DNA of 64,000 nucleotides from Oscillospiraceae bacterium (GTDB taxonomy: Bacteria > Bacillota > Clostridia > Oscillospirales > Acutalibacteraceae): contig DPVM01000001.1 of NCBI GenBank assembly GCA_003526845.1, positions 87,126 through 151,125 on the forward strand, in the 5' to 3' direction. The notes beneath the pieces were generated by a model, which searched no databases, had not been told where the DNA came from, and saw nothing but the letters and a program-made list of their open reading frames with translations. Positions 42,002-50,805 of this stretch are shown here, one piece after another. Numbering within the stretch: position 1 is the stretch's first letter; each line of letters opens with the position of its first letter. Made by a program: the position numbers and the translations under genes.

Positions 42002-44539
42002 ATGAACGAAGAAATACGATATGATAGCCAAAAAATCGTAGATGTTGAAATCAGCAGCGAAATCAGAAAAGCGTTTCTTGATTACTCAATGTCAGTTATC
42101 GTAAGCCGTGCGCTCCCCGATGTGCGCGACGGATTAAAGCCTGTTCACAGAAGAATTCTGTATGCAATGTACGATAACAACCTATATCCGACAAACCCAT
42201 ACCGTAAGTGCGCAACCACCGTCGGTGAAGTGCTTGGTCACTATCATCCGCACGGCGACGCATCTGTATATGACGCAATGGTAAGACTTGCGCAAACATT
42301 CTCAATGCGACACATTCTTGTTGACGGTCACGGCAACTTCGGCTCTATCGACGGCGACCCTGCGGCTGCTTACCGTTACACCGAGTCAAGGCTCAGCAAG
42401 ACGGCAATGAAAATGCTTGACGATATTAAGAAAAATACCGTTGATTTTACACCAAACTTTGACGATACAACAACAGAGCCATCTGTTTTGCCGTCAAGAT
42501 TCCCGAATTTGCTTGTTAACGGCTCGTCGGGTATCGCAGTAGGTATGGCTACAAACATTCCTCCGCACAATATGCGTGAAACGGTTGAGGGTATGTGCTG
42601 TCTTATCGACAACCCGGACGCACAGCTTGAGGATATTATGCAATATATCAAGGGACCCGATTTCCCGACCGGCGGCATTATTATGGGCGCAAAGGGAATC
42701 AGAGAGGCTTATGCAACCGGCAGAGGCAAGATTTATGTGCGTGCAAGGGCAGAAATTGTCGAAACAAAGGGCGACAGATTTAAAATTGTCGTTTCAGAAA
42801 TCCCCTACGGCGTAAACAAGGCAAGACTTATCACAAGAATTGCCGATTTGGTAAAAGAAAAAAGACTTGAGGGTGTAGCCGATGTTCAAGACTACTCCGA
42901 CAGACGCGGTATGCACATTGAAGTGCTTGTAAAGAGAGACGCAAACGCACAGGTTGTACTCAACAATCTTTATAAATTGACCGATATGCAGGTTACATTC
43001 GGTGCAATTATGCTCGCACTTGATGACGGCGTGCCGAAGGTTTTGACCCTTAAGGAAATTTTGCAGAAATACATTGAATTCCAAAAGCAGGTTATTACAA
43101 GAAGAACTCAGTTTGACCTTGAAAAAGCGCAAACGAGAGCGCACATTTTAGAGGGTCTTGCAAAGGCAATTGATATTGTTGACGAGGTTATCGCAACAAT
43201 CCGTGCCTGCAAGGGCGGTCAAGCCGAGGCAAAGCAGGCAATTATGGACAAGTTCGGCTTTGATGATCCGCAGGCAAGCGCAATTGTTGCTTACCGTTTG
43301 GGTCAGTTGGCAGGACTTGAAATTGAAAAAATCATGAACGAATTGAACGAACTCCATGAGAAAATCAAGGACTATCTTTCAATTCTTGCAAGCGAGCAGA
43401 GAATTTGCGACATTATCAAGCAGGAAAGCCGCGAAATCGCAGACAAATTCGGCGATGAAAGAAGAACGGAAATTTCCGCATTCACAGGTGATGTTGAGGA
43501 CGAGGACCTTATCCCCGTTGAGGATTGCATACTCACCCTGACCGAAAAGGGATATATGAAGCGCCAGACTGTTGACACCTACAAGGCACAAAACAGAGGC
43601 GGCAAGGGTATTATGGGTATGTCGCGCCGCGAGGAGGACTATGCAAAAACTATGTTTGCATGCTCCACACACGACAGAGTGCTTATTTTCACCAATAAGG
43701 GCAAGGTTTTTAAAATTAAAGGCTACGAAATTCCCGAGGCTTCAAGAACAAGCAAGGGCATGAATGTTGTCAACCTCCTTCCGATTGAGCAGGATGAAAA
43801 AGTTTCTGCAATGGTTAAAATTCCGAAAGAGGACGATGAAAGCAGCGAAAACAGAACATATCTTTGCATGGTTACGAAAAACGGTGTAATTAAGCGTACT
43901 GCTATTGACCAATATGCGAACATCAGAAAAACAGGCATTATCGCAATCAATCTTGACGAGGGCGACGAGCTTTGCTGGGTTGAGGTGACCGACGGCGAAA
44001 GAAATCTTGTTGTTGCGACACACGACGGCATGGCAATCTGCTTTAAAGAGGCAGACGCAAGGCTCATCGGCAGAACGGCAAGAGGTGTTAAAGCTATTCA
44101 GCTTAAGGACGGCGATTATGTTGTAGGATTTGCCGTTGCCGTTCCTAACACGCAGTTGCTTACCGTTACAGAAACAGGATACGGCAGAAAGAGCGATTTT
44201 GACGAATACCGTATTCAATCGCGTGCCGGCAAGGGATTGATTAACTATCACACCGAAAAATACGGCAAGGTTGCAATGATTGCACCGGTTACAGACGAAA
44301 ACGATGTTATCATGATTACAACCGACGGCGTTGTTATTCGTACACATGCCGACCAAATCTCATCATTCAAGCGTCCGTCAAAGGGTGTTAAGGTAATGAG
44401 AATCAAGGACGATGAAAGGCTTGCAACGCTCAGCATTGTCGATAAATATATCGAAGACGAAGATGAGCAATCTGCCGAAGACAGTCAAAACACAGAGGCT
44501 TTTGCCGAAAACTCAGAGCAAGCACCGACTGATGAATAA
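42002..44539 (+). CDS. gyrA: DNA gyrase subunit A
   Basis: 845 residues. The catalytic tyrosine lies in AAAYRYTESRLS. The quinolone region reads HPHGDASVYDAMVRLAQ, with Ala at about position 87 where Escherichia coli has Ser83. The GyrA box is QNRGGKG and the C-terminal domain has the expected six-blade repeats. The tail is acidic (EDEDEQSAEDSQNTEAF). It lies 41 bases after gyrB. Confidence 0.98.
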   Translation: MNEEIRYDSQKIVDVEISSEIRKAFLDYSMSVIVSRALPDVRDGLKPVHRRILYAMYDNNLYPTNPYRKCATTVGEVLGHYHPHGDASVYDAMVRLAQTFSMRHILVDGHGNFGSIDGDPAAAYRYTESRLSKTAMKMLDDIKKNTVDFTPNFDDTTTEPSVLPSRFPNLLVNGSSGIAVGMATNIPPHNMRETVEGMCCLIDNPDAQLEDIMQYIKGPDFPTGGIIMGAKGIREAYATGRGKIYVRARAEIVETKGDRFKIVVSEIPYGVNKARLITRIADLVKEKRLEGVADVQDYSDRRGMHIEVLVKRDANAQVVLNNLYKLTDMQVTFGAIMLALDDGVPKVLTLKEILQKYIEFQKQVITRRTQFDLEKAQTRAHILEGLAKAIDIVDEVIATIRACKGGQAEAKQAIMDKFGFDDPQASAIVAYRLGQLAGLEIEKIMNELNELHEKIKDYLSILASEQRICDIIKQESREIADKFGDERRTEISAFTGDVEDEDLIPVEDCILTLTEKGYMKRQTVDTYKAQNRGGKGIMGMSRREEDYAKTMFACSTHDRVLIFTNKGKVFKIKGYEIPEASRTSKGMNVVNLLPIEQDEKVSAMVKIPKEDDESSENRTYLCMVTKNGVIKRTAIDQYANIRKTGIIAINLDEGDELCWVEVTDGERNLVVATHDGMAICFKEADARLIGRTARGVKAIQLKDGDYVVGFAVAVPNTQLLTVTETGYGRKSDFDEYRIQSRAGKGLINYHTEKYGKVAMIAPVTDENDVIMITTDGVVIRTHADQISSFKRPSKGVKVMRIKDDERLATLSIVDKYIEDEDEQSAEDSQNTEAFAENSEQAPTDE

Positions 44540-44633
44540 GGGTCTGTTAATAGAATATTAACTTCTAATTTATATTTAATATAAATTTTTGGTATTTAAT
44601 ATGTCTATTACACCACTTAGAGGAGAGAGAATA

Positions 44634-46463
44634 TTGGATAAAAACAGCTACAATATCGACAGTATCCTTTCTGAAGTTAAAAAACGCAGACAGGAACAAG
44701 AGGATAAATCATCCTCCCCAAGTGAAAACCAAAATACAAAAAATTCAATGTCGGTTGACGCCGACTTAAAAGCGGCACCGCAGGCGAAAGAGCCTGCGCC
44801 CGTTGTTGAGCCGAAGGCAGAGGAGCCTGCACCCGTTGTTGAGCCAAAGCCAGAGGAGCAGACACAAGCCGACGAGCCATTGCCGGAAGTTAAGGTTGAC
44901 GAAAAGGAGCCGAAAATCGAAAGTGATTTGACCGCCGACGGAGACAAAGAGGTAGAAATGCCCCCTGTTTCGCTTGATGATGACGAGAGCGAGCCGATTA
45001 TGCCGAGCTTTTCGGATGATGACGGCGATTCGGTTGATGACAGCGCAATTCAAATCATCGTGAACGAGGATAAGGAACCGCTTGAACCGACAAACTTTGA
45101 GCACCCCAAGCAGGACGATGATGACGACAAAAATGGCAGAAAAAAAGGCAAAAAGGATAAGAAAAGAAAAAAATCCAAAAAGAAAAACGCCAATTTAACG
45201 CCCGAAGAGCGCAAAAAAAAGAAGAAAAAGAAAATAATGATAATCGTCACAATTATCATTTTGGTTGTGATTGCCCTTGCGGCAGGCGGTTGGTATGTTT
45301 ATGATTCATTTGTAAAGCCGGTGCAAAACGCAAAGGTGAACACGCAGTCGACCGAGCAATACAAATCAACGCAGGACAAGCTTGTTGAATCGTTTGACCC
45401 GATTGAAGAAACAGACGCAAGCGAAATCGCATCACTTCAGGATATGATAAGAAAGTGGTATTACAACGGCACGCCGTGCTCCTCCACCCATGTTTACAAT
45501 GTTTTGCTTGTAGGTGAGGACACGAGGGGTAAGGATGTTCTTGACAAAGGAACAAGAGCCGACTCCGCAATTATCGCAAGCGTGAATGTTGACACAAAGC
45601 AGATTACACTCACCTCTGTTTTGCGCGATGCTTATACATATTTTGAAACGAAGCCGGGTGACGAATCAACCGGAACTTTTGACAAAATCAATGCCGCAAT
45701 GTCACGCGGAGATATTGATTCATACATTAACTGCGTTGAAAGAATGTATAAAATCAATATCGACAATTATGTTATCATCAATTTCGACGCGTTTGAAAGC
45801 GTTATTGACGAACTCGGCGGTGTAACGCTTGAGTTGACCTCAAAGGAAATTCGCGAGATTAACAATCACCCCGGTACATACGGCAATGTTACAATCGAAA
45901 AAACATTTGACGGCACAAAGGGCAAAATAAAACTCAACGGCAAGCAGGCACTCGCTTACTGCCGTATCAGACATATCGACAGCGACAATGCGAGAGCCGA
46001 CAGACAGAAAACAACACTTATGGAGATTTTCAGCAAGGTTAAAGGCTCAAGTAAAACCGAGATGATAAGAGTTGTCAAAAAACTCTTGCCTTATACGAAG
46101 ATGGACATCGGTATGGACACCGTTCTAAATATTGCGGGCGATGCGTTCAGTCAGAAATGGATGAATTATGCAATCAAAATGACGAGCGTGCCGAATTACA
46201 GAATCAACGAAAAAGGCGCAGGCGGAACATACTACGGCGCTTGGATGTGGAAATCCGATTTCCCGCAGGATGCATATTATTTGCAATATGTTCTTTACGG
46301 CAAGTCGAGCATTACGCTTGCAAAAACAAGAGTCGATGTTTTGAAGTGTAAGGAAAAGGGATTTTTTGACGAAGGCTCTTCCCCTGTCACAGCAACACTC
46401 GACAACACCGCCGCCTATGGTGAAGTTTCAACAACCTCTATCAAGAGCGACGATGAAAAGTAA
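44634..46463 (+). CDS. LytR-CpsA-Psr family cell-wall polymer ligase with a long cytoplasmic tail
   Basis: A TTG at 44634 with GGAGAG upstream is the best start; an ATG at 44601 has no site. The 609-residue protein has a cytoplasmic region of about 200 residues with EPAPVVEPK-type repeats, an acidic stretch and a dense Lys tract (near residues 169-200). One membrane helix spans about 201-221. The LCP domain at roughly 290-450 contains VLLVGEDTRGK, the arginine motifs GTRADSAIIA and LTSVLRDAY, and the late ARADRQKTTL. LCP enzymes transfer polymers from lipid carriers to peptidoglycan. The cytoplasmic part is unusually long. Confidence 0.9.
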   Translation: MDKNSYNIDSILSEVKKRRQEQEDKSSSPSENQNTKNSMSVDADLKAAPQAKEPAPVVEPKAEEPAPVVEPKPEEQTQADEPLPEVKVDEKEPKIESDLTADGDKEVEMPPVSLDDDESEPIMPSFSDDDGDSVDDSAIQIIVNEDKEPLEPTNFEHPKQDDDDDKNGRKKGKKDKKRKKSKKKNANLTPEERKKKKKKKIMIIVTIIILVVIALAAGGWYVYDSFVKPVQNAKVNTQSTEQYKSTQDKLVESFDPIEETDASEIASLQDMIRKWYYNGTPCSSTHVYNVLLVGEDTRGKDVLDKGTRADSAIIASVNVDTKQITLTSVLRDAYTYFETKPGDESTGTFDKINAAMSRGDIDSYINCVERMYKINIDNYVIINFDAFESVIDELGGVTLELTSKEIREINNHPGTYGNVTIEKTFDGTKGKIKLNGKQALAYCRIRHIDSDNARADRQKTTLMEIFSKVKGSSKTEMIRVVKKLLPYTKMDIGMDTVLNIAGDAFSQKWMNYAIKMTSVPNYRINEKGAGGTYYGAWMWKSDFPQDAYYLQYVLYGKSSITLAKTRVDVLKCKEKGFFDEGSSPVTATLDNTAAYGEVSTTSIKSDDEK

Positions 46464-46480
46464 TTAATATTTAAGCAAAA

Positions 46481-46512
46481 ATAAAAGAGGCATTGCGCCT
46501 CTTTTATTTTTT
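46481..46512 (+). terminator. Terminator after the LCP gene
   Basis: ATAAAAGAGGC with GCCTCTTTTAT stem followed by TTTTTTG. Confidence 0.85.
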
Positions 46513-46542
46513 GCGTTTTTTATCGAATATCCTACGCATTTC

Positions 46543-46576
46543 AATCGTAGGGGCGAAACAGTTACCTCTACGGTTG
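46543..46576. repeat. Short interspersed palindromic repeat, copy 3
   Basis: AATCGTAGGGGCGAAACAG with TTACCTCTACGGTTG, the same element as at 1884, again in a convergent intergenic gap. Confidence 0.6.
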
Positions 46577-46603
46577 TATCATTAATAATATTTATATATG
46601 CAT

Positions 46604-46634
46604 AAGAAAAAGGCAGTCAAAAGACTGCCTTTGT
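46604..46634 (-). terminator. Terminator of serS
   Basis: AAGGCAGTC/GACTGCCTT stem; on the minus strand CCTTTTTCTT follows, about 30 bases past the serS stop. Confidence 0.85.
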
Positions 46635-46660
46635 TTAACTAACATATATATATCTATACT

Positions 46661-47947
46661 TTAATTTTTTGGAACAAGTTTGTCCTTGCCGCCCATATAC
46701 ATACGGAGTGCTTCGGGGATTGAAACAGAGCCGTCGGCATTGAGGTTGTTTTCAAGGAATGCGATGAGCATACGCGGTGGAGCAACAACAGTGTTGTTGA
46801 GTGTGTGTGCGAGGTAATTGCCGTCCTTGCCCTTTACGCGGATTTTAAGGCGGCGAGCTTGCGCGTCGGTAAGATTCGAGCATGAGCCAACCTCGAAATA
46901 TTTTTTCTGTCTCGGTGACCACGCCTCAACATCGACCGATTTAACTTTAAGGTCTGCGAGGTCGCCCGAGCAACATTCGAGTGTGCGAACAGGAATATCA
47001 AGGCTGCGGAAAAGGTCAACCGTGTTCTGCCAAAGTTGGTCAAACCAATATTTTGACTCGTCCGGCTTGCAGACAACAACCATTTCCTGCTTTTCAAACT
47101 GATGAATACGATAAACGCCGCGTTCCTCAATACCGTGTGCGCCCTTTTCTTTTCTGAAACAAGGTGAATACGATGTAAGAGTGAGCGGAAGTTTCTCCTC
47201 CGGTGTAATTGTGTCGATAAACTTGCCTATCATCGAGTGCTCCGAGGTGCCGATAAGATAAAGGTCCTCTCCCTCGATTTTATACATCATGGCGTCCATT
47301 TCTTCAAAGCTCATAACGCCGGTAACAACATTTGAGCGAATCATATAAGGCGGAATGCAGTAGGTGAAGCCTCTGTCAATCATAAAGTCGCGAGCGTAAG
47401 CGAGAACAGCCGAGTGAAGACGGGCAATGTCGCCCATGAGATAGTAAAATCCGTTGCCGGCAACTCTGCCTGCGGCGTCCATATCAATGCCGTCGAATCT
47501 TTCCATAATATCGGTATGATAAGGAATTTCAAAATCAGGCACAACAGGTTCGCCGTAGCGCTGAACCTCGACATTTTCGCTGTCGTCCTTGCCGATCGGA
47601 ACAGACTCGTCAATAATGTTCGGTATTGACATCATAAGCTTTGTAACTTTTTTGCCAAGCTCGCTTTCTTTCTTTGCAAGTTCGTCAAGTTCCTTTGCCT
47701 GTACTGTAACCTGCTCTTTGAGAGCCATGCCCTCTTCCTTTTTGCCCTGCGCCATGAGTGCGCCGATTTGTTTTGAAATCTTGTTTCTGTTTGCACGAAG
47801 CTCATCAGCCCTTGCGATAACCTGACGGCGCTCGCTGTCAAGCTCGATTACCTCGTCAACATACGGGAGTTTGTGGTCCTGGAACTTCTTTTTGATATTT
47901 TCCTTTACAAGCTCCGGGTTTTCTCTGACAAATTTAATATCTAACAT
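46661..47947 (-). CDS. serS: Seryl-tRNA synthetase
   Basis: 428 residues, class II. The N-terminal coiled-coil arm (residues 30-100) contacts tRNA. Motif 2 reads FRKEKGAHG then GVYRIHQFEKQEM, and motif 3 NTVVAPPRMLIAFLENN. It lies 17 bases after parB on the same strand and is probably co-transcribed with parAB. I see no T-box in front of it. Confidence 0.97.
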   Translation of the reverse strand: MLDIKFVRENPELVKENIKKKFQDHKLPYVDEVIELDSERRQVIARADELRANRNKISKQIGALMAQGKKEEGMALKEQVTVQAKELDELAKKESELGKKVTKLMMSIPNIIDESVPIGKDDSENVEVQRYGEPVVPDFEIPYHTDIMERFDGIDMDAAGRVAGNGFYYLMGDIARLHSAVLAYARDFMIDRGFTYCIPPYMIRSNVVTGVMSFEEMDAMMYKIEGEDLYLIGTSEHSMIGKFIDTITPEEKLPLTLTSYSPCFRKEKGAHGIEERGVYRIHQFEKQEMVVVCKPDESKYWFDQLWQNTVDLFRSLDIPVRTLECCSGDLADLKVKSVDVEAWSPRQKKYFEVGSCSNLTDAQARRLKIRVKGKDGNYLAHTLNNTVVAPPRMLIAFLENNLNADGSVSIPEALRMYMGGKDKLVPKN

Positions 47948-47964
47948 TTTCTTTCTCCTAAAAT

Positions 47965-48813
47965 TTATTTAGCAATTGCGTTTGCAATATCCTTAAGGTC
48001 GTCAAGTGAGTAGAACTCAATTTCAAGTGTACCCTTTGAGCGGCCGTTATAAACCTTGACTCTTCTGCCCAATACATCGGTCAGCGAAAGTTCAACTTCG
48101 TCATAAAAGCTGTCTCTGTGTTTTGCGTTTTGCTTTTTGTCTGCTGATTTTGTCGGGCGTTTTGCAAGGCGTTCAACATCACGGACTGTAAGTTTATCTG
48201 AAACAATTTGCTTTGCAACCTCATACATAATCGCCTGATTGTCAAATGCAAGCAGCGCTCTTGCGTGACCTGCACTGATTTCGCCCTCTTTTGTCATTTG
48301 GCGTACCTCTTCGGGCAGCTTTAAAAGACGGAGCGCATTTGCGATTGCCGGGCGCGATTTGCCGACCGAAACGGCAACCTGTTCCTGCGTATAGTCGCAT
48401 TTGTCGATAAGCGCCTGAAGACCCTCTGCCTCTTCAATCGGGTTGAGGTCTTCTCTTTGCAGGTTTTCGATAATGGCGATTTCCATAGCCTCGGAATCGG
48501 ACAGTTCCCTGATTATTACGGGAACTTCCTTTAATCCTGCCATTCTTGAGGCTCTCCAGCGGCGTTCGCCTGCGATAAGCTGATAGCCGCCACTCAACAG
48601 CGGACGAACGAGAAGCGGTTGAAGCACACCGTGAACGGTGATACTGTCCGCAAGCTCCTGCAACGCACCCTCATCAAAGGTTTTACGCGGCTGTTCTTTA
48701 TTCGGGATAATTTCGTTAATCGGCAATGTGCTTGTTGACACCATATCGTCAACATTATTCTCGAGCATCAATGCTCCGAGTCCCTTGCCGAGTCCCGATT
48801 GCTTTTTTGCCAT
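47965..48813 (-). CDS. parB: Chromosome partitioning protein ParB (Spo0J)
   Basis: 282 residues from ATG 48813 (GGAGG upstream). The N-terminal ParA-activating KKQSGLGKGLGALM is followed by the CTPase domain with GERRWRASRM and NPIEEAEGL, and a helix-turn-helix around EQVAVSVGKSRPAIANALRL. It binds parS and spreads to load condensin near the origin. It lies 12 bases after parA. The three parS-like sites are just upstream of the operon. Confidence 0.96.
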   Translation of the reverse strand: MAKKQSGLGKGLGALMLENNVDDMVSTSTLPINEIIPNKEQPRKTFDEGALQELADSITVHGVLQPLLVRPLLSGGYQLIAGERRWRASRMAGLKEVPVIIRELSDSEAMEIAIIENLQREDLNPIEEAEGLQALIDKCDYTQEQVAVSVGKSRPAIANALRLLKLPEEVRQMTKEGEISAGHARALLAFDNQAIMYEVAKQIVSDKLTVRDVERLAKRPTKSADKKQNAKHRDSFYDEVELSLTDVLGRRVKVYNGRSKGTLEIEFYSLDDLKDIANAIAK

Positions 48814-48825
48814 ATTTTCCTCCAA

Positions 48826-49587
48826 TTATTGTTGTTTTAAGAACTCATCTACGAACTTTTTGTACGCAAATGACGGCTTTGAGTATTTTTCGTAGTAAAT
48901 AACCGGTTCGCCAAAGCTCGGCGCCTCGGCAATTTTTACCGAGCGTGGAATCATCGTTTTGTATGACTTGCCCGGAAAATACTTGTTAACCTCGTCAATA
49001 ACCTGATTTGTAAGCTTTAAGCGGCTGTCATACATTGTAAAGAGCACGCCCTCAAGCTGTAAATGCTCGTTATAATGCTGTTTTATCGTTCTGACAGTTG
49101 CAACAAGCTGACTTAAACCCTCCAAGGCATAATATTCGCATTGAAGCGGCACGATAAGCGTATCTGCGGCTACAAGTGCATTGATTGAAAGCAATCCGAG
49201 TGACGGCGGACAGTCAATAATAATATAATCAAACTCCATAACAAGCGTTGCAATTGCCTTTTTCAGCGCGCTGTTTCTGTCGTCAAGTTCGGCAAGTTCA
49301 AGTTCTGCACCTGCCAAATTCATATTTGCAGGCAAAAGATAGAGGTTTTTAAACTCTGTTTCAATCATAATTGCCCTTGCGGCAACCTCACCGATTAAAA
49401 CATTGTATGTTGAGTATTTTACATCGCTTTTGTCTATTCCGACACCCGAGGTTGAGTTGCCCTGTGGGTCAACATCAATTAGGAGCGTTTTTTTGCCCTT
49501 TGCTCCTAAAGCGGCTGCCATATTAACGCATGTGGTTGTTTTGCCTACGCCGCCTTTTTGGTTAAATATCGCTACGGTTTTGCCCAT
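48826..49587 (-). CDS. parA: Chromosome partitioning ATPase ParA (Soj)
   Basis: 253 residues. The deviant Walker A is KGGVGKTTTCVN at about residues 11-22, with signature Lys, and DYIIIDCPPSLG is Walker B. There is no N-terminal helix-turn-helix, so it is a chromosomal Soj type. Its promoter abuts a parS-like site, which suggests ParB-dependent autoregulation of parAB. Confidence 0.97.
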   Translation of the reverse strand: MGKTVAIFNQKGGVGKTTTCVNMAAALGAKGKKTLLIDVDPQGNSTSGVGIDKSDVKYSTYNVLIGEVAARAIMIETEFKNLYLLPANMNLAGAELELAELDDRNSALKKAIATLVMEFDYIIIDCPPSLGLLSINALVAADTLIVPLQCEYYALEGLSQLVATVRTIKQHYNEHLQLEGVLFTMYDSRLKLTNQVIDEVNKYFPGKSYKTMIPRSVKIAEAPSFGEPVIYYEKYSKPSFAYKKFVDEFLKQQ

Positions 49588-49616
49588 AACATCACCTCGA
49601 TTTTTGAATTGATATA

Positions 49617-49645
49617 ATTATACAATAAATAGGTGTTTATATCAA
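49617..49645 (-). promoter_or_regulatory. parAB promoter
   Basis: On the minus strand TTGATA and TATAAT with 17-base spacing; one parS-like site ends one base upstream of the -35. Confidence 0.8.
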
Positions 49646-49646
49646 T

Positions 49647-49662
49647 AGTTTCACATGAAACA
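49647..49662. promoter_or_regulatory. parS-like site 1
   Basis: AGTTTCACATGAAACA matches the parS consensus (TGTTTCACGTGAAACA) except at positions 1 and 9. It lies directly upstream of the parAB promoter. Confidence 0.8.
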
Positions 49663-49732
49663 TTTTAGAATTTACTTTTAAATCAAGATATAGCATACGG
49701 CATTAACTTTTAATCAAAATGTAGTTTAACAG

Positions 49733-49748
49733 TGTTTCACATGAAACA
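49733..49748. promoter_or_regulatory. parS-like site 2
   Basis: TGTTTCACATGAAACA, one mismatch (A at position 9) from the universal parS. Confidence 0.87.
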
Positions 49749-49770
49749 ATTACGCTTGTTTAACCACTAA

Positions 49771-49786
49771 TGTTTCACATGAAACA
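49771..49786. promoter_or_regulatory. parS-like site 3
   Basis: Identical to site 2 and in the same orientation, 38 bases away. The rest of the 294-base gap between noc and parA holds only the noc terminator. Confidence 0.87.
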
Positions 49787-49800
49787 TATATAAAGTGCGC

Positions 49801-49835
49801 AAAAAGCAAAACAGACAGGCGGTGAGCCTGTCCGT
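49801..49835 (-). terminator. Terminator of noc
   Basis: GACAGGC/GCCTGTC stem; on the minus strand TTTTGCTTTTT follows. It separates noc transcription from parAB. Confidence 0.75.
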
Positions 49836-49881
49836 TTCGCGTGATGAAAAGAGGAGAATATGTTTAAAACGGTTTCCCGTT

Positions 49882-50703
49882 TTAAGCCTGTTTGGCATCG
49901 AAAAGCTTTAGTGTCTTTTCGGTAGTCGGGTTTTTCGGTATTTTTACCCTAAATTCTATATAATCGTCGGTTTCTGTTTTATCTGTCGTTGCATCAATTC
50001 CCGATGCTCGCATTGTTTCGATTGCTTTGTTGACTGTGTTTACAAATATGCGAACATCTTTAAAGATTTTAACAACATTTCGCTTTGGTTTAACCTGTTT
50101 GTCTTCGGTCAGGGAGTCTATCAGGCGTTCTGTCTGCTCAACATTTAGGTGTTTTTCCTTAATAATGTTAAGCGCCGCCCAAATATCCTTTTCGCTGTCC
50201 AATTTAAGCAGCGCGCGTGCGTGCCGTTCGGTTAAATGCTCTTTTTCGATGAAATAGCGCACATCGACGGGCAAATTAAGCAGTCGCACCTTATTTGAAA
50301 GCGCGGACTGACTTTTGCCGAGCCGTTTTGCAATTTCGCTTTGTGTCATCCCGAAGTGTTCTGTAAGTTGTCCTATTGCTATTGCCTCTTCAAAAAATGT
50401 CAAATCGGCTCTCTGCACATTTTCGAGAATCGAAAGCACTGCGCTTTGCTCGTAATCACATTCAAGCTCTATACAGGGTACATCGTCAAGCCCTGCAAGA
50501 ATTGCGGCACGCAATCTGCGTTCTCCGGCAACAACCTCAAAGTAATCGGAGTTGTTAATTCGTTTTATCAACAGTGGCTGTAATATTCCGTTTTGTTTTA
50601 TTGAGTTTGCCAGCGAAAGCATTTCTTCACTCTCAAACTTGTGTCGCGGTTGATATGGGTTCGGCAAAAGTTTTTCCGTTTGAATATAATTAATATCATT
50701 CAT
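49882..50703 (-). CDS. noc: ParB-family nucleoid occlusion-type protein (Noc)
   Basis: 273 residues. CTPase motif GERRLRAAI, VQRADLTFFEEAIAI, and helix-turn-helix SEIAKRLGKSQSALSNKVRL are present. As a second ParB paralogue between rsmG and parA, its position fits Noc, which binds its own sites and holds off division over the nucleoid. Its N-terminus (MNDINYIQTEKLLPNPYQPR) lacks the ParA-activating peptide seen in ParB. I saw no Noc-box (ATTTCCCGGGAAAT) nearby. A separate terminator lies on each side. Confidence 0.85.
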   Translation of the reverse strand: MNDINYIQTEKLLPNPYQPRHKFESEEMLSLANSIKQNGILQPLLIKRINNSDYFEVVAGERRLRAAILAGLDDVPCIELECDYEQSAVLSILENVQRADLTFFEEAIAIGQLTEHFGMTQSEIAKRLGKSQSALSNKVRLLNLPVDVRYFIEKEHLTERHARALLKLDSEKDIWAALNIIKEKHLNVEQTERLIDSLTEDKQVKPKRNVVKIFKDVRIFVNTVNKAIETMRASGIDATTDKTETDDYIEFRVKIPKNPTTEKTLKLFDAKQA

Positions 50704-50753
50704 AAGGTTATCTCCTTTGCTGACTATATATTAACATAAACAATTACAAAAAT

Positions 50754-50783
50754 AAAGGATTTCTCATCGTGAGAAATCCTTTT
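50754..50783 (-). terminator. Terminator of the mnmE-mnmG-rsmG operon
   Basis: AAAGGATTTCTC/GAGAAATCCTTT perfect 12-base-pair stem; on the minus strand TTTATTTTTG follows. Confidence 0.9.
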
Positions 50784-50805
50784 CATTCGACACATTATAT
50801 TATCT

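Noticed and set aside
43742..44356. 204-codon minus-strand frame opposite gyrA
   Set aside because: Antisense shadow of the conserved C-terminal domain of GyrA.
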